DNA of 64,000 nt from Ancylostoma caninum (GCA_037903475.1 JBAJFG010000126.1:558001-622000); one strand, 5' to 3'. Shown: positions 1 through 12,400, numbered from the stretch's first letter. A program made the numbers and translations. Notes: a model not told the origin generated them from the sequence alone.

Positions 1-539
1 TGGAGTGTGCTGAGCACATTTTCCTTACAAATTGAATTTCTACATTAATTTTACTTCAAACTAATGAACATTGGCTGCAATTGCAGTGAGCACTTGAATG
101 GCTGAAGTTTCAGCAAGAAATATGAATGGAAACAACTACTTCTCTATTAATAAATACTAGACGGCATACCCGGCTTCGCTCGGGTGTTTTACAACCCCGG
201 CTTTCTCAGATTGATGAGAACAATTGCCATTACTGGTAAAATCATTGGAAGTACCCATAATTTTGGTGGTGAGCACATTGGCGATGCTCAGGTACAGGGC
301 ATTCCCTTCCGAGTAAACATCGCGTTGGAGACACGCGCGCGAGCTGATCCATTTCAAAGATCAAAATCTCAATCGAAAGGCTACGTGGGAATGGTTTTTA
401 GCGGTTCGAACGTAGCCTTTCAACTGAGAATTTGATCTGTGGAATGGATCAGCGTGTGCGTGTCTCCAACGTGATGTTTACTCCGGAGTGAAAGCCCTGT
501 AACCCCTTTCCTCAAGTAATCCCGTAAGCGGAGCGTCAG

Positions 540-1540
540 TGTCAGTAAAGTTATTTCGATGACAAATTCGTGGAGAACCGTAGCCATATTCGTGCTTAGA
601 TGTTTAACGTGTTCGATTGATCCAGTAAGCACATTTTGCCAATCTTCAGAAGCAGGAAAAGAACAGAAGACATTAGTGAACCGATATATTCGTGCAAAAC
701 AATTGCCGTATTTGTGTTCAACGTATTGAAAAATCCCAGTAGACACGTCTCAACCGATCCATTGGCGAAAACAGCGAAAAGTCAATAAAACCGATAGATC
801 GATATTTTGTGCAAAATGGTTATCATCAATTTCTGTTCAGCGTACCGGAAAACCACAGTACACATGTCCTTGACTATTCTCAAACGAAAATGGAAAAGAT
901 CGATGAAATCGATAAATTGGTAATTCGTGCAGAATGTTTGTTGTATTCGTGTTCAGCGTATTGACGAACTCCAGTAGACATCTGTCTGTCGCCTCATGGG
1001 CAAGAATGGCGAAAAATCAATAAAATCGATAAATCGATATTTTCGTGCAAAGCGGTTGCCATATTCGTGTTCAGCGTACTGAGATACCCCAGTGTACGTG
1101 TTCCCACCAACCCCTGGGCAAAAAAGCGAAAGATCAATAAAATCCATAAATCGATATTTTCGCGCGAAGTGGTTGCCATATTCGTGTTCAGCGTATTGAG
1201 ATACCCCAGTGTACGTGTCCCCACTGACCCCTGAGCAAAAAAAGCGAAAAATCAATAAAATCGATAAATCGATATTTTCGTACTATGCGGTTTCCATATT
1301 CGTGTTCAGCGCATTAAGAAACCCCAGTAGGCATATCCTCATCGACTCCTGGGGAAAAATAGCGAAAAATCAATAAAATCGATAAATCGATAGTTTCGTG
1401 CAAAGTGGTTGCCATATTCGTGTTCAGCGTATTGAGGTACCCCAGTGTACATGTCCCCACTGACCCCTGAGCAAAAATAGCGAAAAATCAATAAAATCGA
1501 TAAATCAATCGATATTTCCTAGAGGAAAGTAGCCTAAAAC
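540..1540. repeat. ~118-bp tandem array inside Helitron B
   Basis: A motif like gttgccatattcgtgttcag recurs roughly every 118 bases (near 590, 707, 822, 938, 1056, 1171, 1290 and 1408). It is followed by cccagtgtacatgtcccc and by aaaatcaataaaatcgataa. Copies to the left are more diverged. The array creates overlapping minus-strand reading frames at 953-1255 that are not real genes. The same unit appears in the reverse sense at 63700-63940. Confidence 0.8.
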
Positions 1541-1613
1541 CTGGGCCGGCCTTTGATGGGTATGTGTGCAAAGTTTGGTCCCGATCGGTTAACCCTCCGC
1601 GATTTCTATAGGG

Positions 1614-1658
1614 AACATACATACATACATACATACATACATACATACACACACACGC
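1614..1658. repeat. CATA/CA microsatellite
   Basis: A run of about nine CATA units passes into CA repeats. It lies just inside the 5' end of the Helitron B copy. The other copy, at 63565-63595, has GTAT/GT repeats at the same place, so the microsatellite belongs to the element. Confidence 0.9.
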
Positions 1659-1685
1659 ACAGACATTCTACTTTATATATACAGA

Positions 1686-1893
1686 TTATAACTACGTTAT
1701 ATATATTTCCAATTTCGATTTTCTATGTAATTCATGCGTCACAAAAGGCGGTCAATACTTTTGAAGCACCCTGTATAGGCCGATATATCACAGTATCACA
1801 ATGTAGTCAGTCAGCGGGACAGCCTTTGCGTTTCCATACTGGTATTGTAATGCTTCGCTCCCATTCCAAGAGCACTCTATTTTCCATCACTGT
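1686..1893. other. Short spacer with a lone TIR-like end
   Basis: No gene is visible. At 1752-1778 the sequence GTCAATACTTTTGAAGCACC followed by CTGTA resembles the right terminus of the TA-flanked element at 5949-6844. No matching left end was found, so it is at most a fragment. Confidence 0.35.
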
Positions 1894-2154
1894 CTAGTTG
1901 GAGAACCTCGCCAACCAGTCAGCAGATTTCCAGCATTGTGACTTCCACAGATTCACTGTCATGTGATCGGGACTACTCATTTTATGTGGCATCATTCTCT
2001 TCAACGCTGCCTCCGTCTCCTCAGCAGTGATTGCCTGCACGAGTCCACACGTCGGCGAGACGTAGGGAATTGGTGTGTGGGCAAACTCCTCTGTTGAGAA
2101 TAATCTCCATCTCCTCTGATTTTTGAACCTGGGCATTTTGACGATCGTGAAGTG

Positions 2155-3273
2155 ATGCTTCTGCTTCTTCCAGGTTGTTAGGTGGATCTCTTATTATTGG
2201 CCTAACGTTTCAACGAGAACGTCTTTTTCAAAGGCCTCGAAGTGGTGTAGAGTTCAAATTCACGTTCTTAGCCACCAAATGCTTCCTCCCTCCTGGCTAG
2301 TCCGGCATTGTTCTGGACTCAACCACTCTTAGGGGCAAGGCGAACCAACCTCTAGAATCCACCGCTTTTTCGTATGTTCGCACCGATGCAGACACTCTTC
2401 GCGAACGACTGGGTGTCACTGAACACCACAGATAGTATATAAGTGCGATGATCGCGCCAATCTACAGCTTGCATAGTGATAGGAAGGGGAGAGAGTCATT
2501 AGTAATTGACAGACATTCGTTGCGGTTGTTCATGCTCGGATTCCTTGCGGATATCCAGAGCGCTCCTAATGCCTTCCTCGCCGTGATATCTGTCTCGCAG
2601 CTCAATACGTACACATTACATCAAATTCGGAATCGTTGTGTTTTTTGTGCTTGTGTTTTCCGAGCGGAGATATTAGGCTTCCGCGACGCTCACTAGCCAA
2701 ATGTTCTTTAACGCGAATGCTGAGCATTCGGCCAGTTTCTCCGAAATATAACGCGCCACAGTTCAAACGCTGACAAATTACCCCTGCCTTCGAAAAATCT
2801 CCGTTTTTACCATGTGGACAGACTATGCAATCAGTTGATATGCACTGCTTATCGTAAAGTCTATTCCGAGCCAACTGTTTCTTGATGTTATCATTAGGAA
2901 TGCTCACTAAGGTAACATCGTTGTGCAGTTGAGCTCGTACCAGACATCTTCGTATGTCTGCCGCCATTTCGTCGGAGATGAAGGGAAGACAGAAGGTAAG
3001 TTTATCTTCGCGTGCGCTGTGCCGGGTCTCGAAGCGTCTTGATCAGAGTCGACGAGCTAGTGTATACCCGTTGGTGCGCGCTATATTGGAATTTAATAAG
3101 AGCGATTCCTGGCGCTCGTTCACTCCAATAGCCAGGAGGGAGGAAACATTTGGTGGCTAAGAACGTGAATTTGAACTCCACACCACTTTCAAGCCTTTGA
3201 CAGAGACGTTCTCGTCGAAACGTTAGGCCAATAATAAAAGATCCACCTTACAACCCGGAAGAAGCAGAAGCAT
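2155..3273 (-). mobile_element. Penelope-like element fragment nested in the RTE copy
   Basis: Two arms of about 146 bases (2155-2301 and 3129-3273) are near-perfect inverted repeats of each other. Both end in GGAAGAAGCAGAAGCAT reading outward. They enclose a reading frame with a GIY-YIG endonuclease motif. Long terminal repeats, sometimes inverted, plus a GIY-YIG domain are typical of Penelope-like elements. The RT domain is absent. The insertion interrupts the RTE-type LINE between two pieces of the same protein, so it is younger than the LINE. Confidence 0.65.
2602..2967 (-). pseudogene. GIY-YIG endonuclease domain of Penelope-like element
   Basis: The 121-codon frame holds a cysteine-rich linker (STDCIVCPHG, residues about 44-53) followed by a GIY-YIG core: CGALYFGETGRMLSIRVKEH near residues 71-90. 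In Penelope-like elements this domain follows the reverse transcriptase and nicks DNA for integration. The frame stops early, and downstream GIY-YIG C-terminal sequence continues in another frame (DIRKESEHEQPQ). The RT part upstream is missing, so this is a remnant. The recurrent NCGALYFGETGR block makes the family call fairly firm. Confidence 0.7.
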
Positions 3274-5190
3274 AATTCCACGACCTCTGTTGAGACTTTT
3301 TCGCAGTAATCGCGCCATTCCTTCATCGCCTTCCTGCGGTCCATTAAAAGGTGGGTATGCTAGTCGTTGACGCAATGGAACTTTTCGATGTCTTTCATCT
3401 GACGTTTAAGAGATTTTCCGGTATACCGTTCGCGCTCCTCCGTATCAAACTTCTTTCCGAAATCAGCGTAATGTGCGGCTCTTGCCACCGTCACAGCCTT
3501 TTTCGCTACTCTTTTCGCTTCGCAGTATTTACGCCAACGGTCGTCTGTCTTGCTGTCGAGAAAGACATTCGACTTTACTTCGTCCGTCCCAGCCGAGGTT
3601 GCTTGTCGGTCTTCCTCCGACCCGATTTAGTCACACTAAGTTCAGACCGCGCTGCTTTTATGACCACTCGTTCAGCATTCCGCCAAATTTCCTCAACACT
3701 TGTCATTGGCGGCAGCTGAATGCGAGATATGACCGCAGCCTTCTCCTGCTTCAGTGTCCACCACTTCATCCAAGCTGGTCCGCATCTTACCTCGTAATTT
3801 CTCTTCGGTCGCGTGATTTTCAGTGGCCAAATCAGAGGCGGACGCTGTGTTACTACCGTCTCAGATGGTACGAACTTCACATCCGTAACTAGCTTTCGGT
3901 CCTGACGAAGCAAAAGTACATAGTCGATCTTTGTCTTCGTACTGATGCTGTAGAAGAAAACAAGATGGGAAGTGCGCTTTTAAAACGATGCGTTCCTTAT
4001 GACAAGATTATGAGCCTCGGCATAATCGCGAATTCGTTCACCATGTTCGTTACTTGTCCTGTAGCCGAACGCACCACGACAATTGCTTTCGCTTTTCGTC
4101 GTTCCCACGTGACCATTAAGGTCTCCAGCGACGACAATCGTATCCTCCTTGGGCACAACTGCGGTTTCCTCATCAAGCCTTGCCCAGAAGTCGTTCTTGT
4201 TTCGCTCAGAGCAGCCTGTTCACGGAAAGTATGCCGAGAAGAGTGGAGCCGCAACTCAACAGTGGCGATGACGATTTCCATAAGCCGATCATCAAAACGC
4301 TGGACTTCTGCTACTGCGTCTCAATAGCGTTCGGAGACTAAGACTCTGACGCCACTTCTGGTACCTGCACTGCCATGGTAAACGAGTTTGTAACCGTGTC
4401 CCATGCCCATCGACTTACTGCCTGACCATCCCGTCTCTTGAACCGAGCATAAGTCGATTCTTCTGCGCCCCTGTGCGGCTGCTAGCTCGCACGAGCGGCC
4501 TGTCAATGTGCCGACGTTCAAAGTCGCACCGCGCGTCACGGACACGTTTTGCTCTTTAACGACTCGCCTGCTTGCCCCCCAATGCCGCCGTTCGCGAAGC
4601 ATCGGGGACTCTCGCACATTTTCCACACTAACTGGGCCCCGAAGATGCGCGTCGATTCACGTGTGCGCCGTGGCTTTCCTCTCAGGCATTGTTGACGTCA
4701 TAATCATACGACGTGATGTGAGTCTTCCTCGGCCGGCCTGTCACCAAATCCTGTCTCCGGCAATCGACTGGTGAGGGGATTGGTTCTCTCCTCCTTGGAC
4801 GAGGGCCTTTTTCGTTTGAGGCGGCCCCAGATCGCCTCTCTTGCGCCTCCCAGTCGTTAGAAAGGCCAAACCCGAACAGCAGAGCATTTGCACACACCCA
4901 CACGAGCGAGTGTATGTTTACACTCATATGCCGGCTATATAAATCGAATACAGCACTGCCGAACTAAGGAGTCTATCCCCTAGATCTGCCCGCATCGCAG
5001 GGCAAGCGCATGGCTATTTTTGGTCAGCGATGAACCCTATTCGCCACCCGAGGTCGCGCCACGTAACTTTGCAGCAAATCGGCTGGGTTCCCTCGAAACA
5101 GGCGGATTCCGAGATCCCACGACGTGTTTGATAGAATTTTTATGGCGATAAGGTCACATATGACATGACCGCAAAATACGTTAAATTTGA

Positions 5191-5788
5191 TGTCGCGTCG
5201 TGCGCGACTCTGCTCGCTGTAGTTCCCACGCCGTTGCCGCGTGCGAACGGCGCAGCGCGACTGATTTTCGGAATCAGTCGCGGCCGTGCTGTCGTGCCGG
5301 ACTGTCGGGCTCTTTGGTGCTGTCGCGTAGCTGCTTCCATCGTTGTCGTTCGTGAAGATACTATTCCAGGCGTAGGAGGTCCTCCTCCGGCTTACCATGC
5401 CGTGTCCCGCGAGCAATACTATTATACCATGTTCTGTTGCTTAGCTTCCCGTTGTAACACCATATTGATTGCCGCGTATTAATTTCGTGTGTTTCTTATA
5501 TCATAGACTCCCATTCGTATGTTGTTTATGTTTATGTTTATGTTCTGTGTGTAGTAGTATGTTGTTCATCCCCTAACCTGTTCATAAACACCATGTTCAC
5601 GGGGTCGGGGTTGGAATCGCAGCGTAGGGACCTTATAGGGGAGACGGATCTCAGGTTTCCGGCAGGGTACGTCTGTGGGGATAGGTTGCCATTAGATAAG
5701 CAGGAAGAGCATTCTCCACGGACACGGCCAGTCATGCTCTGGGTCTAACCTGAGCCACTGAACCGCCGACGGACCCCGAGGAACGACA
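5191..5788. mobile_element. Solo LTR of an LTR retrotransposon
   Basis: The 598-bp block starts TGTCG and ends CGACA, the inverted TG...CA ends of an LTR. It is flanked by TTTGA and TTTGG, a 5-bp target duplication with one mismatch. The uninterrupted paralogue at about 47245 reads TTTGAGGCCTGTTGACAC across this point, so the insertion is precise. No internal retroelement sequence remains, consistent with LTR-LTR recombination. Reading frames within it are not conserved coding. Confidence 0.7.
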
Positions 5789-5948
5789 TTTGGGGTATAT
5801 TGACACTCAATAACTGTCAAAGTCAGGCGGTCAAGTGAAAAAACACCCAATGCACAGGAAAGAGCAAGTCTTCCTCTATTGTGATGTGTTAAAGCTGTCC
5901 CCTCCTAAAAAGTAGCTGTGCAGTTAGTCGCCTCAGAATAACATCATA

Positions 5949-6844
5949 CAGGGTGCGTCATAAATATTGACGCACTGAAGTTCTGCTGTAAAAAGGACAA
6001 CATCACGAAAACCACTATATATGTGTATCCAAAATGAAGTTCATGTCTTAGCGAATACAAGAGATCCACTCCTGCTTGGAGAGCTCTCTCCTTTTAAAAG
6101 CAGCCACGAAAATATCAGCAGAAAATATCGCCGATGCGCCGCAACTGAAGTTCGTCCATTATTATTCCATATTATAAAAGGGTAAGTTTTGGGAAAACGA
6201 TGCTCCTAAGGGAAGTAGGGTAGGTCTTGCTCTCCAAATATCACATGATAGCATGTCCTTGTACGCAAGTCTTTTCGTGCTTCCGCCAAAGAAATGCATC
6301 TATGTTTTACTATAGAAAATTTTTTCCTTTTCTTGTTTCTCATTCAAGCAATCTTCTACGGGCACATTTTCTTGTCTTAGTTCTCATCACAAGATGAATT
6401 CATAGGTACTTTGGTAGGGCTTGGCTGTCGTGCAGAAGACAAAAGTGGTACGGCCCCATTTTCAAAAATTTACTTGAGGGACTTCAATTTGGCAGAGAAT
6501 AAGCTTTCTTGTGAACCGCGTTCCAGTCCGCGGATGACTTCATATGAATATCTTAGAGAGCAAAAGCTGCGCTATTATCCAGATAAATATCAAGCTCCCA
6601 AAGGCTTATCTGTTTAAGTTCTGGGACAAAGTCGACCTGAGCTAGTTGCGGCGCAGAGGCTATGCAATCCCTCGTCGTCTCTGTGACTGCTTCAGCAAGG
6701 AAGGAGCCTGCTGCGAGTAAGAGTGCATTTATTCGGATCGCCGAGACATGGGCTTTATTCTGCACATACACATTTAGAATGTATTTGCATCTTATCTTTT
6801 CTACAGTCTCATTCTAGGTGCGTCAATGATTCTGACGCACCCTG
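5949..6844. mobile_element. Tc1/mariner-type non-autonomous element
   Basis: The ends are inverted repeats of about 30 bp beginning CAGGGTGCGTCA, with a shared inner block TTGACGCAC. A TA dinucleotide flanks each side (5947-5948 and 6845-6846). TA target duplication is diagnostic of the Tc1/mariner superfamily. The 896-bp interior has no transposase-like frame. The paralogous repeat at 47.2-47.5 kb lacks this insertion. Confidence 0.75.
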
Positions 6845-7089
6845 TATTTTTGAACTTGCAAAAAATTAGGTTTTTTTTCTTGGCTTTTTTCTGCGAATGT
6901 GTAAAAGCTGACAAAACCTTGAATGTGATTCCGAAAGAGGAAGCCATCACACATATCCTTGTAAAATCTGGAAGGTGGGCGTTCGCGTCCCATCAAAAAA
7001 TGGACGTGGCTAACGATTCCCAATGGATATGCAGGTGCTACGCAGCTTCTGCTGACAGTCACGCTCACTCAGAAGGAAAGGGGTGACTA

Positions 7090-8244
7090 CTGAGCGTTTG
7101 CAGCACTTCTGTAACCAGTAAAGACGAATAGCATGTTCTGTATTGCTGGATGTTTGATATTCAGAGCTTTAATCTAGGACCTTCATTCGAATGGTTCATC
7201 AAAATAATTTTTTCGAATTGTTCTTCAGTTTTCGTTTTTGAGAAAGTCGGTTGTCGACTATACTCGAGAACTCGAATATTCGAAATTCCTTCTAAGGAGA
7301 TGTGTTTTCTTGTGACAAGTGTGGTACTGCAGTTCTTCAACAAATAAGCCCTCTACTGTGTTGATATTGTTTCACTTCATGAATCATATTGTTTCATAGC
7401 TGGATAGGTTAGACAATAGTATGAGGCATTGCGTAACGGATTACTTACCTGATCGCCTCCAACTCGTGAATTGAATAGGATTTTGACATGGTCAAATCTC
7501 AAGCATGGTACTGAAATTTCGTTCATAACATGGTGTAGCTAATTGAAGATTATCACATATCTTACTTCCCGGAGGAGCGCAAGGTCCATAATATGCAAGC
7601 AAATCGGTTCGTGAAGCCTCGACACGCTATAATTTAGAGTACGTACAAACAATCAAAGAAGTCTAGACATTTCAAACACAGATAAGTGTACATTTCTATG
7701 GATTATGCGGTTCCAAGATTTCAAGGTGTTTCCACCGAATATATTTGATAGGCATCTAACATAACAGGCAAAAAGGGCTGTACAGATTGGTGAACAGCCG
7801 GTGAAGTACCTTCCTTGACACTGATTTTATGGTTGCGAAACGCGAGATACAACGTGATACCTGATTGATTGTGATTTTATTAATTGGGAGATCTGGGATT
7901 TGAAACAACTCCTTGAGATGTCGCTCCAACCTAGCAGTCTAAATATTGGAAGGGACTTCAGCGTCTCGTTGTTTCTATCAACGTTTGATCTGTTGAGAGG
8001 AGGAAAGATGAAATATCGTCAAAAGTTAATACGGTGAGGTGCAAATGTAGAGAAAAGATCATCTCACCGGTGTAACAAGAATGACAATTTTGTCTGGCTT
8101 TATTGGCGCACGTGCGCGGTGAATTGTGACTTGGAGCGTCTCATTTGGTTGAATACTGGTCATGGACGGCGTGATCCTAATATTTTGGCAATGAAAAGTC
8201 TTTAAACAAAACTTAAAGTTATTACCTGAACAAAGCATTATCAG
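7090..8244. other. No gene recognised
   Basis: Open frames here are short and of low-complexity composition. Part of this stretch probably holds the promoter and outron of the gene starting at 8245. No repeat shared with the rest of the window was seen. Confidence 0.4.
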
Positions 8245-8759
8245 AGCAGCGCATCTTTATAGCATGTATGGAGTCGGTTTTGTTGCATATTCGAAACCGC
8301 TATAAAAAGCCGTACGAATTCGGGTACCGTACAGGAATCACAAAGGTAAAGCATTTATTATGTGATAAAATTTAAACGTGAACTTCCATATACTACAGTT
8401 TGATGTTCTTGCTACCCGCAAGCTCTCCTTTTGCTACCAGACCGAAGTGGACGCCAGTCAAGGTAATGGAGACCACCTCAAGCATATGAATGGAAATTCA
8501 AACTTAGGTTTTCAAGGAAACCAATTGATCGTAACGTAAGATCTAAGATCAGCACTGTGTTCTATCCTGGCATTCAGGTAGAGCTAGGAAGGCTATCAAA
8601 ACTGGTCATGGGATCTATGCTGAGTATGAAAGAGAAGTTGTGTTTGAAATGAAAGATCATAGGGAATGTTTTGAGTTAAGAGAAGACATAGCTGGCCAAG
8701 GGGCCACAATCAATTTTGACCGAACAGAATTTTTAACGAGGACGTGGGAATTGCTCTAG
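8245..8759 (+). CDS. Small three-exon gene, 107-residue protein of unknown function
   Basis: Exons 8245-8345, 8399-8462 and 8578-8759 join with matching phases. The introns begin GTAAAG and GTAATG and end TACTACAG and GGCATTCAG. An acceptor-like ATTATCAG ends at 8244 and the first in-frame ATG is at 8268, so the first exon may be trans-spliced; an upstream cis-spliced exon cannot be excluded. The product starts MESVLLHIRNRYKKPYEFGY and ends in TRTWELL. The last 59 residues are charged (YAEYEREVVFEMKDHREC). There is no signal peptide and no membrane segment. An AATAAA lies at 8806-8811, 47 bases after the stop. I do not recognise the family. The last exon is duplicated at 16942-17123 on the other strand. 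Confidence 0.6.
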
Positions 8760-8945
8760 AGGAGTCGTGTGATCTAGATGTACATCTGAATTCGCAATGA
8801 TATCAAATAAATGGTATAATTCTGCTAAGGGATCAATTCGCAAGGGTCTAGTCATCTTACCCATTCACAACGTCGGACCCACCCTTGCCAGTGTCGCCAA
8901 ACTGGCCCTGCAACAGTTCCATTGACAGTATTCTATATGGTATCC
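8572..8945 (+). repeat. Duplicated 3' exon and flank (copy 1)
   Basis: This block runs from the last 6 bases of the intron through the final exon, poly(A) signal and 3' flank. It reappears inverted at 17133-16885 and 15405-15290. Copy 2 is split by a Helitron, so copy 1 is the empty-site version. Identity is high, with scattered substitutions and the reading frame kept in both copies. Confidence 0.85.
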
Positions 8946-9468
8946 ATCGCACCCTCTCACATGTCCAGCGTTCTTGTCCTAGCATCCCTCCGAACAGCCG
9001 TGAGCGATTCTGCAGCCATATAATCAGTTGCAGTTTGTACACTCACATGCATTGAAAGAATGCGCCATCGTAGGTCATTGTGGCATTTCCTGTGACTATG
9101 TATGTGAGTAGTCAAACTTTTTGGACAACTCCTAACTTCCTTCCATTGCTCTCGAGATATACAAAGTGTAGCGATTCTGCGATGGGCGACAGGTGTACCA
9201 AGGGCCACACTACCAGGGTACGGCTATGTCGACGGAGGAGGTATTCACTAGGGCACCATTACGAGCAACGCCATAATACGGGTTCACCGATGGCACATTG
9301 TTCCGATGTGACTCACAAGTGCGGGTGACGCCAAGATGCAGGTTGTGGACATAGGAGAGGCCCGCTGTGGCCCAGGTGTGAGGAATGCCGGGATACGGGC
9401 ACATGGTTTTTCTATGGCCTAAAAGACACGGGAACTCAAGGATAAGTGTTCGCGCATGGAGGATTTAT
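8946..9468. other. No gene recognised
   Basis: The stretch holds loosely repeated motifs such as ggcacattg and atacgggcacatgg, but no clear periodic array and no convincing coding sequence. Confidence 0.4.
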
Positions 9469-9480
9469 AATCGCGCAAGT

Positions 9481-12400
9481 GATCACCTGATCACCTTGAC
9501 TCCCGTTGATCTTCGAGTATACCGAGCGGGCGCCAGCAAACCTTCCATTTGTCCCTCTCGCGAGCCAGAGTTGTCCAGTGGATTCTGTCCGTTCGAGGGA
9601 CACGAAGAGCATCGTATCTATCCTTGAAGGACTTCGTGAAGAAGTCTGACCATCGGGTCGGTGGTCTTCCTGTCGTGCGCTTAACGTCCCGTGGAGTCCA
9701 GTCGCTGACGGCTCTTGTCCAACGGTTGTCGTTAAAACGCATCACGTGCCCGGCCCACCTAACCTTACTCAACTTGGCGTAAGCGGCAGCGTCCCTGATC
9801 TTCGATTGTTGACGGAGGGTGGAGCTCCGTATTCCAGCCCTCACTTGCGTGAGGCGGGTTATTCCTAGCATCACCCTCTCGATGGAGCGTTCGACGACGC
9901 TAACCGCATTCTCATCCTGCTTGCGCAACGCCCAGGTTTCTGAGGCGTAGGTCAAAGCAGGGAGAACGGTTGTGTTGAAGAGGTGGGCACGGAGCCTGGT
10001 GTTCTTCGTCTTCTTCACTACGTCCTCGATGCTCTTGTAAGCTCCCCAAGCCGCTCGTTTCCTCCTGCCCAGCTCTGGAGCGAGGTCGTTCATCATATTG
10101 ACTTCCCGACCTAGGTATACGTAGCTGGAGCATTCGGATATGGTCGTTCCGTTGAGCGAGAATGGGGCATCCGGGACCCATCCGTTCTTCATGAACATCG
10201 TCTTCGTCAGATTCAGCTGGAGACCAACCTTTCCACACGCGTCCTCGAAGTCGGCCAGCATCTGTTCCGCTTCGCTGATGGTTGGTGTTATAAGAACGAT
10301 GTCGTCAGCGAAGCGAAGATGACTAAGTCGCCGGCCATCAACTTGCACTCCCATGCTATCCCATTCCAGTTTCCGCATGACGTCTTCAAGAGTGGCGCTG
10401 AATAGTTTTGGCGACACGGTATCGCCTTGCCGAACCCCTCTCTTGACGTCGATGATGATGTCGTCGTAGAATGGAGAAATCCTGGTCGTGAAGTTGCTGT
10501 AGAGCTCACGAAATACCTTGATGTATTGAGTAGGTATGCCCTGGTTGCCCAGGGCTTCCAACACCGCTTCCGTCTCAACAGAGTCGAAGGCTTTCTTCAA
10601 ATCGATGAACGTGAGACAGAGGGGCATCTTATACTCTCGCGATACTTCGATGAGTCTAGTGACGGTGTGTATGTGGTCGATCGTACTGAATCCTTTTCGA
10701 AACCCTGCTTGCTCGCACGGCTGTCCCTCGTCTAGCGTCCTTTCGATCCTATTGAGGATCACTCGCGTGAAAAGCTTGTAGACGACGGACAGTAGGCAGA
10801 TGGGGCGATATTGCCAATATCCTGCGGTTCTCCCTTCTTGTACAGCAACACGGTCCTGCTGGTCTTCCACTGGTTAGGTACCTTGCACTCCGACAGGTAC
10901 CGCGTGAAAAGCCTAGCCAAGGTGGTAATGAGAATTGGCGGTAGGTTCTTCAGATGTTCCGGTCGAATCCTGTCGGGGCCCGGTGCTGTACGATTCTTCA
11001 CCGACTTGATGGCATGTCGGATTTCGGAAGGGAGAACCGATGGGACAACATACCCGTCCTCCCTAAGGTGACATTGAGGGAGGTGGACGTGGCTATCGAA
11101 GAGATCCGAGTAGAAGTCGTAGATGACCTTCTCCATTGCCCGTCTTGATGAAGAAATTGTTCCGTCCGGGCGCCGGAGGGCGGACATCTTGGTCTTGCGA
11201 TTGGCGAAGTCTCGGCGGGCGCAGCGAATGCTTTTCCCTGCCTCTGCGGCTTCAGCCAACACTGCTGCTCGTCTCTCCTTGAGGTCTTCTTTTATCGCTT
11301 CTCTGCACCGTTTTGCGAGCTCGGACGTTAGCTGGTAGTTGCCTGCGGCTCTCGCGGCTCCACGCTGGCGTATGAGCTCGAGGGTCTCGTAAGACAATCG
11401 TCTCTTGGTGACTCTCAAACCCTCAGCACTCTTCGCGCTGTCGCGGAGATGCTGTACAAGCCGATCGTACTCTTCGTCGATGTTGTCGACAACCGCATCT
11501 TCCCAAAAGCCGGCTAGCGTAGTGAAAAGATCCCAATTGATGACGGGTTTGGGACTCCTTCTCTTAAACTTCACGGCTTTCTCTCCTTTGCGTGAAAAGA
11601 AGAATCTTGCACGAAGGAGGCGATGGTCGGATCCGGTGTAGAACTTTGGTACAACACCGACGTCGGTCAGGCAGAACCTTCGATTGACGATGATGTGGTC
11701 AATTTCATTATGGTACTCTCCACCGGGTGACTCCCACGTCCAGCGTAGGGAGGTTGGCTTCTGAAATTGAGAGTTACCATGGATGGTCTTCGTCGTCATG
11801 ATGAACTCAGACAGCCTCTCTCCCTGTTCGTTCCACTGCAGGCCGTGGGTACCGATGTGAAGTTCCTCAGGCGTTCTCCTAGGACCAATCTTGGCGTTGA
11901 AATCGCCAACGATGATCTTGTAGAATGTGTGGTCTTCCCTGTAGAACTTCTCCAAGTCCATATAGAAGGCCTCAATATCCTCTTCGTCGTAGCTGGATGT
12001 TGGAGCGTAGGCGACGAAGATTGTCAAGGCCGGTATTGATCCACATCTTCTCAACCGCAAACGTCCGATTCGGGTTGTTAGCTGTTCGAATGAGTCGATG
12101 TTCATGACCAAGTTCGTGTTGACGAGGACACCGACTCCACCAACTCCTCTACTGTCGCAGGTTCCAAGGAACAGCTCTTCTCCAGTGTCGAAGGTGGCAT
12201 TCAGTGGTCGGTGTCTCCTCGTCTCGGTCAGTCCGATGACGTCGTACCTGATCTTCCTGGCTTGCATCATCAAATCCTCGATGGAAGCTTCCGATGCAAG
12301 CGTGCGTGCGTTGAAGGTACAGACCGTCATCATAGTCCTTCTGGTTTTAGGCAGCCTAGATAACCCCTCGGACCTCGTCCTCACTGGCGCTGCCGTACCA

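Larger units (their letters stand above)
157..1685 (-). mobile_element. Helitron, family B, non-autonomous
   Basis: On the minus strand the element starts with TC (TCTGTATATATAAAG, right end at 1685) after an A and ends in CTAG (157-160) before a T. This is the Helitron pattern of insertion between A and T without target duplication. About 11 bases before the CTAG there is a short hairpin with an ACCCG/CGGGT stem, the usual Helitron 3' terminator. The interior has CATA/CA microsatellite near the 5' end and a long tandem array. No Rep/helicase coding was found, so it is non-autonomous. A second copy begins at 63546 in the opposite orientation and a 3' fragment lies at 20660. Family membership rests on terminal signals and shared sequence. 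Confidence 0.7.
1894..5115 (-). pseudogene. Decayed RTE-1-like non-LTR retrotransposon (copy A)
   Basis: Read on the minus strand, the 5' UTR-like part (about 5115-4700) is similar to that of the better copy at 12897-12660. An APE-type endonuclease start follows at 4626-4321, with motifs NVGTLTGR and CSVQETGWS. Further endonuclease and linker pieces appear in shifted frames at 4281-3997 and 3913-3575. A reverse transcriptase start is at 2136-1894 (AITAEETEAALKRM). Frameshifts and stops break it throughout, and it stops abruptly at 1894 before the RT catalytic core. A Penelope-like fragment splits it at 2155-3273: the protein runs up to KEWRDYCEKVSTEVV before the insertion and resumes after it. 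The active form would make an endonuclease/reverse transcriptase for target-primed reverse transcription. This copy is dead. Confidence 0.8.
5127..6975. repeat. Dispersed repeat copy 1, interrupted twice
   Basis: Three blocks (5127-5190, 5789-5948, 6845-about 6972) read in order as one sequence. It matches an uninterrupted copy at about 47178-47522. Shared stretches include tttttatggcgata, agagcaaatcttcctctatt and gaaagaggaag. The two interruptions are a solo LTR-like element and a TA-flanked inverted-repeat element. The repeat codes for nothing recognisable. Confidence 0.8.

Noticed and set aside
953..1255. Minus-strand frames with repeated QYAEHEYGN peptides
   Set aside because: They arise from the 118-bp tandem array of a Helitron.
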